NCBI RefSeq assembly: GCF_030268885.1
Contig: NZ_BSSA01000004.1
Span: 124,001 to 188,000 of the forward strand
Length of the DNA stretch: 64,000 bases
Direction of reading: 5' to 3'
From: Kitasatospora phosalacinea
Lineage (GTDB): Bacteria; Actinomycetota; Actinomycetes; Streptomycetales; Streptomycetaceae
Within the stretch, counting starts at the first letter, position 1. Every line of letters starts with the position of its first letter. The position numbers and the translations under genes were made by a program. Below, in pieces: positions 32,624 to 40,772 of the stretch. The notes below the pieces were generated by a model. That model was given only the letters and a program-made list of their open reading frames with translations. It searched no databases and was not told the origin of the DNA.

Positions 32624-33874
32624 CTACTTGAGCGAGGCCCGCAGCGCGTCGACCCGGTTCGCGGAGGCGGTGAAGTCCGCCCGGTCGAGTGCGCCGGAGG
32701 CCAGCGCCGCGCCGAGCGCCGCCGCGGCGCTGTCGCCCTGGGCGACGTCGCGGCCGGAGCAGAGCAGCAGGTCGACGCCCGCGTGGGCGACGGCGAGGGC
32801 GCGCTGCGCGGTGCCGCCGACCGGGTCGAGCGCCTTGGCCTCCAGCGCGTCGGTGATGGTGACGCCCCGGTAGCCGAGGCGGGAGCGGAGTTCGTTGCGG
32901 ACGATCGTGCCGGACATCCCGGCGGGGGTGCCGGGGTCGAGCGCGGGGTAGATCGCCCAGGAGAGCATCACCAGCTTGCTGCCCGCGGCGATCGCGCTCC
33001 GGTAGGGCAGTTCGTCGACGTTGCGCAGCTGGTCCAGGGAGGTGTTCAGGGTGACGGGCTGCTCGTCGGTGTTGGCGCCCGCGGGGGCGCTGCCGAGGCC
33101 GGGGAAGTGCTTGGCGGTGGCGGCGACCCCGGCGCCCTGCTGGGCCTTGAGGAACGCGGAGCCGAGCCTGCCGACGACGGCGGGGTCGGTGCTGTAGGAG
33201 CGCTGCGCGGAGTCGGCGAAGTCGCCGGGGGTGCGGTAGACGTCCAGCACGGGCGCGAGGTTGAGGTTCAGGCCGTACTGCCGGAGCGCGGCGGCGGCCT
33301 CGCCGCCGGTGCGGGTGGCGGCGGCCAGCGGGTCGGCGGAGCGGCCGACGTTCTTGGCGGACTGCTCCGGCCCGCCGGGCACCCGCCGGACGAGTCCGCC
33401 CTCCTGGTCGGTCATCAGCAGCAGCGGGCGCGGGCTGGGGCTCTGCTGCTCGGCCTCGCGCAGCCGGGTGACGGCGGTGCGCAGGGCGCTCGCGTCGGCG
33501 CCGACGTTCTCGGCGAAGAAGATCACCCCGGCGACCCGCCCCTGGCGCACCCGCTGGAGCAGCGCGTCGGGGACGGTGGTGCCGGGGTAGGAGTAGACGA
33601 TCCGCTGCCCGACGAGCTGGGCGTCGCTCGGGGCGGGGCCGGTCGGCGCCGGCGTCGGGCTGGGGCTCGGGGTCGGCGTGGGGCTGGGGGTCGGCGACGG
33701 GGACGGGGACGGGGACGGGGAGGGCGAGGGGGACGGGCTGCCGGACCCGGCGCTGCCGCTGGTCGTCCCGGCGGTGCCGGAGGGGGCGCTGCCGCCGTTG
33801 CCGGAGGAACCGCAGCCGGTGAGCAGCGTCAGGCCGAGGGTGAGCACTCCGAGCGAACGCAGTGACCGCAACAT
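32624..33874 (-). CDS. Glycoside hydrolase family 3 lipoprotein (NagZ-like)
   Basis: A 416-residue exported lipoprotein with lipobox LLTGC near residue 20 and a Ser/Pro/Thr spacer of repeated SPSP and TPSP units (about 45-78). It ends in a GH3 barrel. The barrel has VAGVIFFAENV, a TDQEGG substrate loop, the KHFPGLG motif and the nucleophile Asp in GVTITDALEA. NagZ relatives remove N-acetylglucosamine from cell-wall fragments; the usual His after KHFPG is Leu here, so specificity may differ. The direct-repeat DNA coding for the spacer (33650-33740) is prone to length change. Confidence 0.8.
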   Translation of the reverse strand: MLRSLRSLGVLTLGLTLLTGCGSSGNGGSAPSGTAGTTSGSAGSGSPSPSPSPSPSPSPSPTPSPTPTPSPSPTPAPTGPAPSDAQLVGQRIVYSYPGTTVPDALLQRVRQGRVAGVIFFAENVGADASALRTAVTRLREAEQQSPSPRPLLLMTDQEGGLVRRVPGGPEQSAKNVGRSADPLAAATRTGGEAAAALRQYGLNLNLAPVLDVYRTPGDFADSAQRSYSTDPAVVGRLGSAFLKAQQGAGVAATAKHFPGLGSAPAGANTDEQPVTLNTSLDQLRNVDELPYRSAIAAGSKLVMLSWAIYPALDPGTPAGMSGTIVRNELRSRLGYRGVTITDALEAKALDPVGGTAQRALAVAHAGVDLLLCSGRDVAQGDSAAAALGAALASGALDRADFTASANRVDALRASLK

Positions 33875-33916
33875 GCCATCAGATAAGCACGCAGGAACGG
33901 CACGGACCAGCACCGA

Positions 33917-33943
33917 GCGGCCCCGGGGCGTCGCCGGGGCCGC
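33917..33943 (-). terminator. Hairpin between the PhnX-like gene and the GH3 gene
   Basis: GCGGCCCCGG and CCGGGGCCGC form a perfect 10 bp stem with a 7 nt loop, 14 bp after the PhnX-like stop. It is a likely terminator separating this operon from the GH3 gene. Confidence 0.55.
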
Positions 33944-33956
33944 CGGACGGCCTCCG

Positions 33957-34652
33957 TCAGCGGGCGGCCAGCAGGCCGGGCAGTTCGGCGACCGAGGCCA
34001 GCACGTGGGTGGCGCCGTCCGCCCGCAGCCGGGCCTCGTCGTGCGCACCGGTCAGCACCCCGGCCACCACCGAGGCCCCGGCCCGGACGCCGGTGAGCAT
34101 GTCGTAGCCGGTGTCCCCGGCCACCGCGACCTGCCGCACCGAGTCGGTGCCGGTGCGCAGCAGCGCGGTGAGCGCCAGGTCGGGGTAGGGGCGGCCGCGG
34201 CCCGCGTCGGCGGGGCACAGCGTCAGGTCGGCGACCTCCCGCCAGCCGAGCGCGTCCAGGATCCGGTCCTGGGTGCTGCGCGCGAACCCGGTGGTCAGCA
34301 CCACCTTCCGTCCCTGCCCGCGCAGTTCGGCGATCGCCTCGGCCGCCCCGGGCAGCGCCGCGCAGCGCCCCTGGTCGACCTGCTCCTCGTACGCCGCCTC
34401 GAAGGCCGCGTTGGCCCGCTGCGCACGCTCCTCGTCCCCGAACAGGTGCCGGAAGACCGAGATCTTCGACTCCCCCATGGTGGCCCGGACGTGCGCCAGC
34501 ATCCCGGCGTGCTCGGGGCTCCCGGTCTCCACCCCCTGCGAACGGGCGGCCGCGGCGAAGGCCAGTTCCACCAGCCCGTCGTCGACGACGGTGGTGCCCG
34601 CCATGTCGAGCACCACCAGGGTCACGTCCGGGGTCACGTCGTGCGTGGTCAT
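33957..34652 (-). CDS. PhnX-like (phosphonoacetaldehyde hydrolase-like) HAD hydrolase
   Basis: A 231-residue HAD protein of the phosphonatase type. Motif I is LDMAGTT with nucleophile Asp16 and Ala18, the D-x-A-G-T form found in PhnX and not the usual D-x-D. The cap carries MGESK with Lys63 in the place of the PhnX Schiff-base lysine (MGLLK in the Bacillus enzyme). TTGFARST, GRPYPDL and AGDTGYDM complete the site. It should cleave the C-P bond of phosphonoacetaldehyde or a close aldehyde. ATG 34652 is chosen because GAGG lies 6 nt upstream. It follows the FAD gene in one operon. Confidence 0.75.
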   Translation of the reverse strand: MTTHDVTPDVTLVVLDMAGTTVVDDGLVELAFAAAARSQGVETGSPEHAGMLAHVRATMGESKISVFRHLFGDEERAQRANAAFEAAYEEQVDQGRCAALPGAAEAIAELRGQGRKVVLTTGFARSTQDRILDALGWREVADLTLCPADAGRGRPYPDLALTALLRTGTDSVRQVAVAGDTGYDMLTGVRAGASVVAGVLTGAHDEARLRADGATHVLASVAELPGLLAAR

Positions 34653-34704
34653 GTCCATCCTCATCGTTGTGGCGGGTTTCGTCGCGGGCCCGTCCGGGCC
34701 CGGT

Positions 34705-35826
34705 TCACAGCCCCGCGGCGTCCGCCGTGTCGGCGGCGATCGCGGGCGAGCAGGTCATCCCGCGCCCGCCCGGTCCGGTCACCAGCCAGGCGCCGTCGGC
34801 GAGTTGCTGCCGGTGCACGACCAGCGCCGGGTCGGTGCACTGGGCGTAGACGCCGGCCCAGCGGCGGCGGACCCGGGGCAGCGGGCGGCCGAGCAGGCCC
34901 GCGGCGACGTCGGCGAGGTGGTCGTACGGGTCCTCGACCACGTCGAAGCCGAAGGGCTGGTCGTACTCGTGGGTGTCGCCGACGGTGAGCGAGCCGTCCT
35001 GCCGCTGCACCAGGAGCAGTTGCATCCTGTGCTGCTCGGCGACCGGCGGCTGCGGCTGTCCGGCCCGCAGGGCGTCCAGCTCGGGGCCGGCGAAGGCGGG
35101 GTAGTAGCGGAAGGAGTCGCCGTCGGCGACGGAGGTGGTGAGCGGCTCGCCGAGCGGGTCGGTCTGCATCATCTGGAGGCGGACGCGCCGCACCGGCAGG
35201 TCGGGGGCGAGTTCGCGGACGAGTCCGCCGAGCCAGGCGCCGGTGCACAGCAGGACGAGGTCGCCCTCGTGCAGCTGGCCGTGGTCGTCGCGGACGGCCC
35301 GTCCGCCGACCAGGTCGCGGACCTCCCGCCCGGGCAGGAAGGCGTACCGGCCGGTGGCCTCCAGCGCGGCGCGCAGGGCGGGTTGGGCGGTGCGGGGTTC
35401 GACGGCGGCGTCCCGGGCGCAGTGCAGTCCGGCCAGGTAGGTGCCGCGCAGGGCGGGGTTGAGGGCGCGGACCTCGTCGGCGTCGAGCAGCCGGTAGCCG
35501 CGGGCGGCGGCGTCGGGGAGCTTCGACGCGGCTTCGGCGACGGCGAGTTCGGCGGCGGTGCGGGCCAGGGTGAGGGAGCCGTTGGGCCGGAACCCCAGGC
35601 CGGGGACGCGGGCGCCGATGCCCTCCCACAGCTCGCGGGCGCGCAGGGCGACGTCCAGCTCCGCCCCGGCGGCCCGTCCGCTGACCCAAACCAGGCCGAA
35701 GTTGCGGACGGAGGCGCCGCGGGCCTCGCTCTCGCGCTCCAGGTGGACGACCTCGTGGCCGCGTTCGACGGCCTGCCAGGCGTGCATGGTGCCCAGCACG
35801 CCCGCTCCTACGACGATGACTCTCAT
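34705..35826 (-). CDS. FAD-dependent oxidoreductase of the phosphonate-associated type (TIGR03364-like)
   Basis: A 373-residue flavoprotein of the DAO/glycine oxidase fold. The FAD dinucleotide motif is VIVVGAGVLGTMHA at residues 3-16, and VRNFGLVWVSG and the C-terminal VTGPGGRGMTCSPAIA are family features. It precedes the PhnX-like gene by 52 bp. From memory, relatives recur beside phosphonate genes and oxidise AEP or N-methyl AEP, which would supply the aldehyde for the next enzyme. Operator site D stands 73 bp upstream. Start ATG 35826; an upstream in-frame ATG at 35907 lies in the operator and is rejected. Confidence 0.8.
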   Translation of the reverse strand: MRVIVVGAGVLGTMHAWQAVERGHEVVHLERESEARGASVRNFGLVWVSGRAAGAELDVALRARELWEGIGARVPGLGFRPNGSLTLARTAAELAVAEAASKLPDAAARGYRLLDADEVRALNPALRGTYLAGLHCARDAAVEPRTAQPALRAALEATGRYAFLPGREVRDLVGGRAVRDDHGQLHEGDLVLLCTGAWLGGLVRELAPDLPVRRVRLQMMQTDPLGEPLTTSVADGDSFRYYPAFAGPELDALRAGQPQPPVAEQHRMQLLLVQRQDGSLTVGDTHEYDQPFGFDVVEDPYDHLADVAAGLLGRPLPRVRRRWAGVYAQCTDPALVVHRQQLADGAWLVTGPGGRGMTCSPAIAADTADAAGL

Positions 35827-35898
35827 GCGGACAGGCTCGGGCGCCGAGGTGGCCGCCGGTCGTCGGGATCCCGTCGCGGAGGTGAACCGCCCGCGAGA

Positions 35899-35912
35899 GT
35901 TGTCCATACAAC
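35899..35912. promoter_or_regulatory. GTTG-N6-CAAC operator, site D
   Basis: GTTGTCCATACAAC, matching the arms of sites A-C. It lies 73 bp upstream of the FAD oxidoreductase start. A single GGTTCACC (minus strand, near 35889-35882) resembles half of a PHO box. Confidence 0.6.
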
Positions 35913-35940
35913 CTGGCCGCCCCGGCGCCGCCGGGCGGCC

Positions 35941-36453
35941 TCAGCGCAGGACGCGCGCGTGCAGGTACTCGCGCCGCCCGAACCGCGGCTCGTCCACCGC
36001 GGTCAGCTCCTCCACCTGGAAGCGGTACAGCGCGGCCGCGCCCCGCCCCGCCAGGAACCGGGCGGCCGCCTCGGGGTCGGCGGCGAACGCCGGGTAGCGG
36101 CCGCGGTAGGCCGCCAGCGCCGCCTCGGCCTGCCGCCCCCAGGCCTCGCCCGCGCTGCCGGTGAGCTGGATGCCGCGCAGCTGCTCGCCGTACGCGGGCG
36201 GCGGCAGGTGGACGGTGGCGGCGGCCCTGGCCTCCTCGGCCAGGTGCAGGCTGTGCCGGGCGGAGCGCTCGCTGACGAAGTACAGCACCAGGTCGCCGTC
36301 GAACGCGTAGAAGGCCAGGTTGGCGTGCGGCCCGCGCTCGGGCCCGGCGGTGGCCAGGCTGAGCACCGTGCTGTCCGCGAGCAGGCCCTCCACCCCCTTC
36401 CCGAGCTCGTCCGCGGGCCAGTTCCCCTGGATGACGTCGAGTCGGTACGGCAT
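35941..36453 (-). CDS. Pyridoxamine 5'-phosphate oxidase-like flavoprotein
   Basis: A 170-residue split-barrel protein of the PNPOx-like family (STVLSLATAGPERGPHANLAFYAFDGDLVLYFV in pieces, RAAATVHLP, GIQLTGSAGEA). Such proteins bind FMN, F420 or heme and are mostly uncharacterised reductases. It is on the minus strand; the next gene on that strand is the FAD oxidoreductase, 115 bp downstream beyond operator D. Start ATG 36453. Confidence 0.75.
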   Translation of the reverse strand: MPYRLDVIQGNWPADELGKGVEGLLADSTVLSLATAGPERGPHANLAFYAFDGDLVLYFVSERSARHSLHLAEEARAAATVHLPPPAYGEQLRGIQLTGSAGEAWGRQAEAALAAYRGRYPAFAADPEAAARFLAGRGAAALYRFQVEELTAVDEPRFGRREYLHARVLR

Positions 36454-36479
36454 GGCGCGTCCCTCCGCGGAGCTGCAGG

Positions 36480-36520
36480 AAAAAGCGAGCCGGGCGGGGG
36501 AGTCCTCCCCCGCCCGGCTC
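36480..36520 (-). terminator. Intrinsic terminator of the PAP2 gene
   Basis: GAGCCGGGCGGGGGAG (36487-36502) and its exact complement (36505-36520) form a 16 bp stem. On the minus strand a run of five T (36484-36480) follows. It lies 55 bp after the PAP2 stop. Confidence 0.85.
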
Positions 36521-36574
36521 ACATGCTCCCGCTGCGCGGCGCGGCGGCACAAGAGGCCGGTGCGCCCCGCCCGG

Positions 36575-37213
36575 TCAGGCCGTTCCGGCCCCCAGGACGG
36601 GGCCGAGCGGCCCGCCGCGCAGCCGGTCGACCAGCGGGGCGGCCCGTCCGGCCAGCAGCGCGAGCGGGGCCGCGACCAGGACGCCGACCAGCGCGGCGAC
36701 CAGCACGTCGTGCGGGTAGTGCGCGCCGACCCAGACCCGGGAGGCGCCCATCAGCACGGCGGCGAGCAGGCCGATCCAGCCGAGCCGGCGGTCGGCGTAC
36801 CAGAGCGCGGTGGCGGCGGCGAAGGCGGCCACCGTGTGGTTGCTCGGGAACGACCAGTCGCCCGGCGGCGGGCAGGCCTCCAGCGGCACCGTGGCGGGGA
36901 TCTGCTGGCACGGCCGGACTTCCTCGACCAGCGACTTCAGCACCGAGTTCACCAGGTAGGCGGCCACCACGACCAGCGGTGCGGCCAGCACCCGGGCCAT
37001 CACCACCGGGTCGGCGGCCCGGGCCCGCCACCAGGCCCACACCATCAGCAGCGCGAACACCGCGAGGCCGAACGCGGACCACTCCTTGACGAGCTGGTCG
37101 AACCAGTGCGGAGCCGAGGCGGCCCACCCGGTGACCCGGGTGTAGAGGCCGCCGTCGATGCCGCTGCCGTCGTAGGCGAGCAGGCGGGCGGGGGGATGAA
37201 CATTCGGGATCAC
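36575..37213 (-). CDS. PAP2 superfamily membrane phosphatase
   Basis: A membrane phosphatase of about 212 residues with five to six hydrophobic helices. The PAP2 motifs are present: KSLVEEVRP, PSNHT (motif with catalytic His) and SRVWVGAHYPHDVL (second His). Such enzymes dephosphorylate lipid phosphates such as undecaprenyl pyrophosphate or phosphatidic acid at the outer membrane face. The start is uncertain; GTG 37213 gives a plausible short N-terminus, without a clear ribosome site. Confidence 0.75.
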   Translation of the reverse strand: MIPNVHPPARLLAYDGSGIDGGLYTRVTGWAASAPHWFDQLVKEWSAFGLAVFALLMVWAWWRARAADPVVMARVLAAPLVVVAAYLVNSVLKSLVEEVRPCQQIPATVPLEACPPPGDWSFPSNHTVAAFAAATALWYADRRLGWIGLLAAVLMGASRVWVGAHYPHDVLVAALVGVLVAAPLALLAGRAAPLVDRLRGGPLGPVLGAGTA

Positions 37214-37341
37214 AGGGACAACATGTACCAGAACGGACGAGCTGAACGGTTCGCTCGCGGCTCCGGGGAGCGGGGTCAGGGGCAAGGCTGGCGGACCTCC
37301 CGTTACGTTGGGGGGCGTCCGCACGGGGGGCGCACCCCAGC

Positions 37342-37377
37342 GTCTACAGTGCTGTAGACGTCGACAGGACTGTAGAC
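37342..37377. promoter_or_regulatory. Double BlaI-type operator
   Basis: GTCTACAG-TG-CTGTAGAC (37342-37359) is a perfect palindrome and is followed without gap by GTCGACAG-GA-CTGTAGAC (37360-37377). The TACA/TGTA core matches BlaI/MecI operators. It ends 22 bp before blaI, so autoregulation is expected. Confidence 0.8.
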
Positions 37378-37399
37378 GAATCCCGGAGGTCCGCGCGAC

Positions 37400-37804
37400 A
37401 TGACGGACGACACGACGGGCGGCGCGACGGACGCCGCGGCGGGCCCGCCCGCCCGCCGGCCCGCGGGCGAGCTGGAGGCCCAGGTCCTGGCCGTCCTCTG
37501 GGCCGCCGACCGCCCGCTCACCCCGCAGCAGGTGCAGCAGGCCCTCGCCGCCGACCTCGCCCGCACCACGGTCGCCACCATCCTCGCCAGGCTGCACGAG
37601 AAGGGCACCCTCGCCCGCACCAGGGCGGGCCGCGGCTTCGCCTACACCCCCACCGTCCAGGACGCCGACGGCCTCGCCGCCCGCCGGATGCGCACCGAGC
37701 TCGACCGCGGCCGCGACCGCTCCACCGTCCTGGCCCGCTTCGTCTCCGACCTCTCCGACGAGGACGAGCGCCTGCTGCGCGACCTGCTCGGGGAACAGCC
37801 GTGA
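37400..37804 (+). CDS. BlaI/MecI family transcriptional repressor
   Basis: A 134-residue winged-helix repressor. The domain runs over residues 25-95 (GELEAQVLAVLWAADRPLTP, TTVATILARLHEKGTLART, GRGFAYTPTV), with a C-terminal dimer and cleavage region (LARFVSDLSDEDERLLRDLL). Repressors of this family are inactivated by proteolysis triggered by a partner M56 protein, here the next gene, which overlaps by 4 bp. GGAGG lies 10 nt before ATG 37400. Confidence 0.9.
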   Translation: MTDDTTGGATDAAAGPPARRPAGELEAQVLAVLWAADRPLTPQQVQQALAADLARTTVATILARLHEKGTLARTRAGRGFAYTPTVQDADGLAARRMRTELDRGRDRSTVLARFVSDLSDEDERLLRDLLGEQP

Positions 37805-38781
37805 CGATCGCCGTCTGGGCCCCGCTGCTGCTGCCGCTGCTGGCCGCCCCGCTCGCCCGCCGGGTCGCCGAGCAGCTCGCCCCGCGCACCGCCGCCCTCA
37901 CCCTGGCCGCCACCGCCGTCGCCCTCGGCACCGCCACCCTGGCCTCGCTCGCCCTGCTCGCCGTCACCGGCCTGCTGCACCTGCCCTACGGCGCCGCGCT
38001 GGCCCACCTCTCCCCCGCGCACTGGCACCCCGGCGAGCTCTCCGGCCTGGAGTGGGGGCCCACCGCCGCCCTCGCCGCGACCGCCCTGCTGGGCGTCGCC
38101 GCGCTGGCCGCCCGCACCGCCCGCCACCAGTACGCCGACCTGCGCCGCGCCCGGGCCGCCACCGGCGACGGCCCGGCCGGGCTGCGCGCCCTGGTCCGCC
38201 GCCCCGGCCCGGCCGTCCCCGCACTGACCGTCCTCACCGACGAGCGGGCCGACGCGTACGCCCTGCCCGGCCGCCCGCCCCGGATCGTCGCCACCACCGG
38301 CATGCTCGCCGCCCTCACCGGGCCCGAACGCGCCGCCCTGCTCGCCCACGAGCGCGCCCACCTGGCCGGACGCCACCACCTGCTGCTGGCCGCCGCCGAG
38401 TACGCCGCCGCCTGCCACCCCGCGCTGCGGCCGCTGCGCACCGCCCTCGGCTACCACCTGGAGCGCTGGGCCGACGAGTGCGCCGCCGCCGAGGTCGGCG
38501 ACCGCGCCCTGACCGCCCGCGCGATCGGCCGCGCCGCGCTGGCCGCCGCCCGCACCCCGGCCGCCGCCCGCCCCCGCCTGGCCCCCGCCGCCACCACCGG
38601 TCCCGTGCCGCGCCGCGTCCGCGCCCTGCTCGCCGCCCCCGCCCCGCGCCGCCCGCGCCGCGCCCTGCGCGCCCTCGCCGCCCTCGCCCTGGCCGGCTGC
38701 CTCACCGCCACCACCTGCGCCGCCGCCGAAGCGGGCCACGACTTCCACCGCGCCGTCGAAACCGCCCAGGGCGACCGCTGA
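37801..38781 (+). CDS. M56 family membrane peptidase (BlaR/MecR-like without sensor domain)
   Basis: A 326-residue membrane zinc peptidase. HERAH at 183-187 is the zinc site; hydrophobic helices lie at about 5-20, 32-58, 80-100, 195-215 and near 295-310. Unlike BlaR1 it has no C-terminal penicillin-binding sensor domain and ends soon after the last helix, so the signal must be sensed differently. It starts with GTG overlapping the blaI stop, the usual arrangement of the pair in streptomycetes. The expected substrate is the BlaI protein. Confidence 0.85.
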   Translation: MTIAVWAPLLLPLLAAPLARRVAEQLAPRTAALTLAATAVALGTATLASLALLAVTGLLHLPYGAALAHLSPAHWHPGELSGLEWGPTAALAATALLGVAALAARTARHQYADLRRARAATGDGPAGLRALVRRPGPAVPALTVLTDERADAYALPGRPPRIVATTGMLAALTGPERAALLAHERAHLAGRHHLLLAAAEYAAACHPALRPLRTALGYHLERWADECAAAEVGDRALTARAIGRAALAAARTPAAARPRLAPAATTGPVPRRVRALLAAPAPRRPRRALRALAALALAGCLTATTCAAAEAGHDFHRAVETAQGDR

Positions 38782-38982
38782 GACCGTCGAGGCGTCCAGG
38801 GGTCGGCCGCCCCGCGTCCCGTCCGCGCTCCCGGCGCGCACTCCGGCGCGGGGCGGGCGCGGCAACGGGAAACCGACCAGTCTGCATCATCTCCGGGGGC
38901 CCGGACGACTCTTTTCCCCACCCCGGCGTGTCCTCCCGGCGCCCCCGTAGGCTGGCAGCCGGATCGGGAGACGGGGGATGCG

Positions 38983-40353
38983 ATGCGGCAGGTCGGAGGC
39001 GGTGGCACGCCGCCCGCCCGGGCCGGGGGCCGGGGGCCGGAGCGCGGCGTCCGCCCGGAGATCGGGGACTCCTGGGCCCGGCTGCGCCGCCTCGGGCTGG
39101 ACCCGGAACGCGGCCAGGAGCCGCCGCGGCTGGGGCTCGGGGAGCTGGAGGAGGCCCGCCGGGCCACCGGCCTGGAGCAGGTGCTGCCGGTGCTGCGCTC
39201 CACCCTGTTCCCGCCGGGCGACGCCTCGCCGGTGGTGCTGACGGTCTCCGACCCGAAGGCCCGGGTGCTGTGGTGGGACGGCGAGCGGAAGCTGAAACGG
39301 GACGCCGACTCGATCGGCTTCGGGACGGGCGCGCTCTGGTCCGAGGACGAGGTCGGCACCAACGGCATCGGCCTGGCCACCCGCACCGCCCGCGCCAGCA
39401 CGGTGCACTCCGTCGAGCACTACCTGCGCAGCCACCGCAACTGGAGCTGCGTGGCCGCCCCGGTCCGGGACCCGCGCACCGGACGGCTGGCCGGGGTGGT
39501 CAACCTGAGCAGCCCGGCCGCCGAGAGCCACCCGCTGCTGCGGCAGTTGACGCTGTCCGCCGCCCGGCTCGCCGAGACCGAACTGCGGGCCGGGCACCTG
39601 GAGGCGCTGCACCGGCTGCGGACGGTCGCGGTGCCGCTGCTGGCCCGCTTCGGCGGCCCGGCGCTGGTGGTGGACGGCGCGGGCTGGACGGCCGCCGCGA
39701 CCGGCCTGCCGGGCCCGCCCCGGCTGGCGCCGCCGCCGGACAGTTGGGGCGCGGGCGGGGTGCACTGGGTGCCGACGCTCGGCGAGTGCGCGGTGGAGCC
39801 GCTGGCCGACGGCTGGCTGGTGCGCCCTGCCGCGCTGCGCCCGGCCGAGATCGCCGAGCGGGCCGAGTCCGCGGTGCTGGAACTGGACCTGCGCCGCCCG
39901 AACGGCCCCGAACTGCGGGTGCGCGGCAGCGCGGGCGCCTGGTCGCACTCACCGACCCCGCGGCACGCCGAACTGCTCCTGCTGCTGGCCCTGCACCGGG
40001 ACGGCCTGAGCGCCGCGCAGCTCGCCGGGGCGCTGTTCGCCGACCCGGCCCGCACCGTCACCGTCCGCGCCGAACTCTCCCGGCTGCGCCGGTACCTGGG
40101 CGCCCTGCTGGAGGCCAGGCCGTACCGGCTGGCGGCTTGCGCGGAGGTCACGGTGCTCGGCCCGGACGACCCGTACGACCTGCTGCCCGGATCGGACGCG
40201 CCGACCGTGCGGCTGCTGCGGGCCGACCTGGTGCACGGCGTGCGGCGGCTGCCGGGCCCGGGCGGCGGCAGTCAGCCCTCGGCCAGCAGTTCGGCCAACT
40301 CCTCGTCGCTGGGCAGCAGTTCGGCGGCCGTGCCGTCCGGCACCAGGGCGTAG
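38983..40353 (+). CDS. GAF-domain transcriptional regulator with C-terminal winged helix
   Basis: A 456-residue regulator resembling the front half of AcoR-type activators. Residues 25-60 carry the conserved helix IGDSWARLRRLGLDPE, 75-205 a GAF domain (DEVGTNGIGLATRTA, HSVEHYLRSHRNWSCVAAPV, GVVNLSS), and about 320-400 a winged helix (PRHAELLLLLALHRDGLSAA, TVRAELSRLRRYLG). There is no sigma-54 ATPase domain. The last 26 residues are Ser/Ala rich and are encoded opposite the 3' end of the SsgA-like gene, an 82 bp antisense overlap. The ligand is unknown. Confidence 0.8.
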   Translation: MRQVGGGGTPPARAGGRGPERGVRPEIGDSWARLRRLGLDPERGQEPPRLGLGELEEARRATGLEQVLPVLRSTLFPPGDASPVVLTVSDPKARVLWWDGERKLKRDADSIGFGTGALWSEDEVGTNGIGLATRTARASTVHSVEHYLRSHRNWSCVAAPVRDPRTGRLAGVVNLSSPAAESHPLLRQLTLSAARLAETELRAGHLEALHRLRTVAVPLLARFGGPALVVDGAGWTAAATGLPGPPRLAPPPDSWGAGGVHWVPTLGECAVEPLADGWLVRPAALRPAEIAERAESAVLELDLRRPNGPELRVRGSAGAWSHSPTPRHAELLLLLALHRDGLSAAQLAGALFADPARTVTVRAELSRLRRYLGALLEARPYRLAACAEVTVLGPDDPYDLLPGSDAPTVRLLRADLVHGVRRLPGPGGGSQPSASSSANSSSLGSSSAAVPSGTRA

Positions 40354-40772
40354 GTGCGTTCCAGCCAGGCTCGCACCTGCGGCCGGGACGCCTCCAGCAG
40401 GGCACTGCCGTGCGGGGACTCCAGCGCCAGGTGCAGGGTCGCGCCGTGGCAGGGGCAGTACGCGGGCCACAGCTTGATGTCGCCCTGGCCGCTGAGCGAC
40501 TCCAGCCCGTCCCGCAGCAGGTCGCGGGAGAAAACCCAGTCCGCTTCGTCGAGGCGCCCCAGGTGGAAGGTCAGGCGCACCTCGTGCGGCGCGGTGGCCG
40601 CGTACCGGAACCGGGTGCGCACCTCACCGACCAGGTCCTGGTCCAGCGCGATCCGCAGCACCAGCACCTCCTCCACCACCGAGGGGGGCACGGTGGCGCC
40701 GCTCCGGCCGCCGCCCGTGGGGGTGGCGGCGATCGGCTGGTCGGAAGGGGCGGACAGCGGGTCGCACGGCAT
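40272..40772 (-). CDS. SsgA-like (SALP) sporulation/cell-division protein
   Basis: A 166-residue protein of the SsgA/SsgB family, found only in morphologically complex actinomycetes and acting in septum placement and wall remodelling during sporulation. The family core is clear: VRTRFRYAATAPHEVRLTFHL in blocks, VFSRDLLRDGL, GDIKLWP and the C-terminal ALLEASRPQVRAWLERTYALVP. An N-terminal tail of about 30 residues precedes it. ATG 40772 follows GGAGAG. Its 3' end overlaps the convergent GAF regulator gene by 82 bp. Confidence 0.85.
   Translation of the reverse strand: MPCDPLSAPSDQPIAATPTGGGRSGATVPPSVVEEVLVLRIALDQDLVGEVRTRFRYAATAPHEVRLTFHLGRLDEADWVFSRDLLRDGLESLSGQGDIKLWPAYCPCHGATLHLALESPHGSALLEASRPQVRAWLERTYALVPDGTAAELLPSDEELAELLAEG

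Noticed and set aside
33650..33740. GGGGAC/GGGGCTG tandem DNA as a regulatory repeat
   Set aside because: It codes for the Ser/Pro and Thr/Pro spacer of the GH3 lipoprotein in a continuous frame.
36575..37597. Longer frame for the PAP2 gene up to 37597
   Set aside because: Codons beyond 37213 run antisense through the blaI start and its operators and contain no PAP2 sequence.
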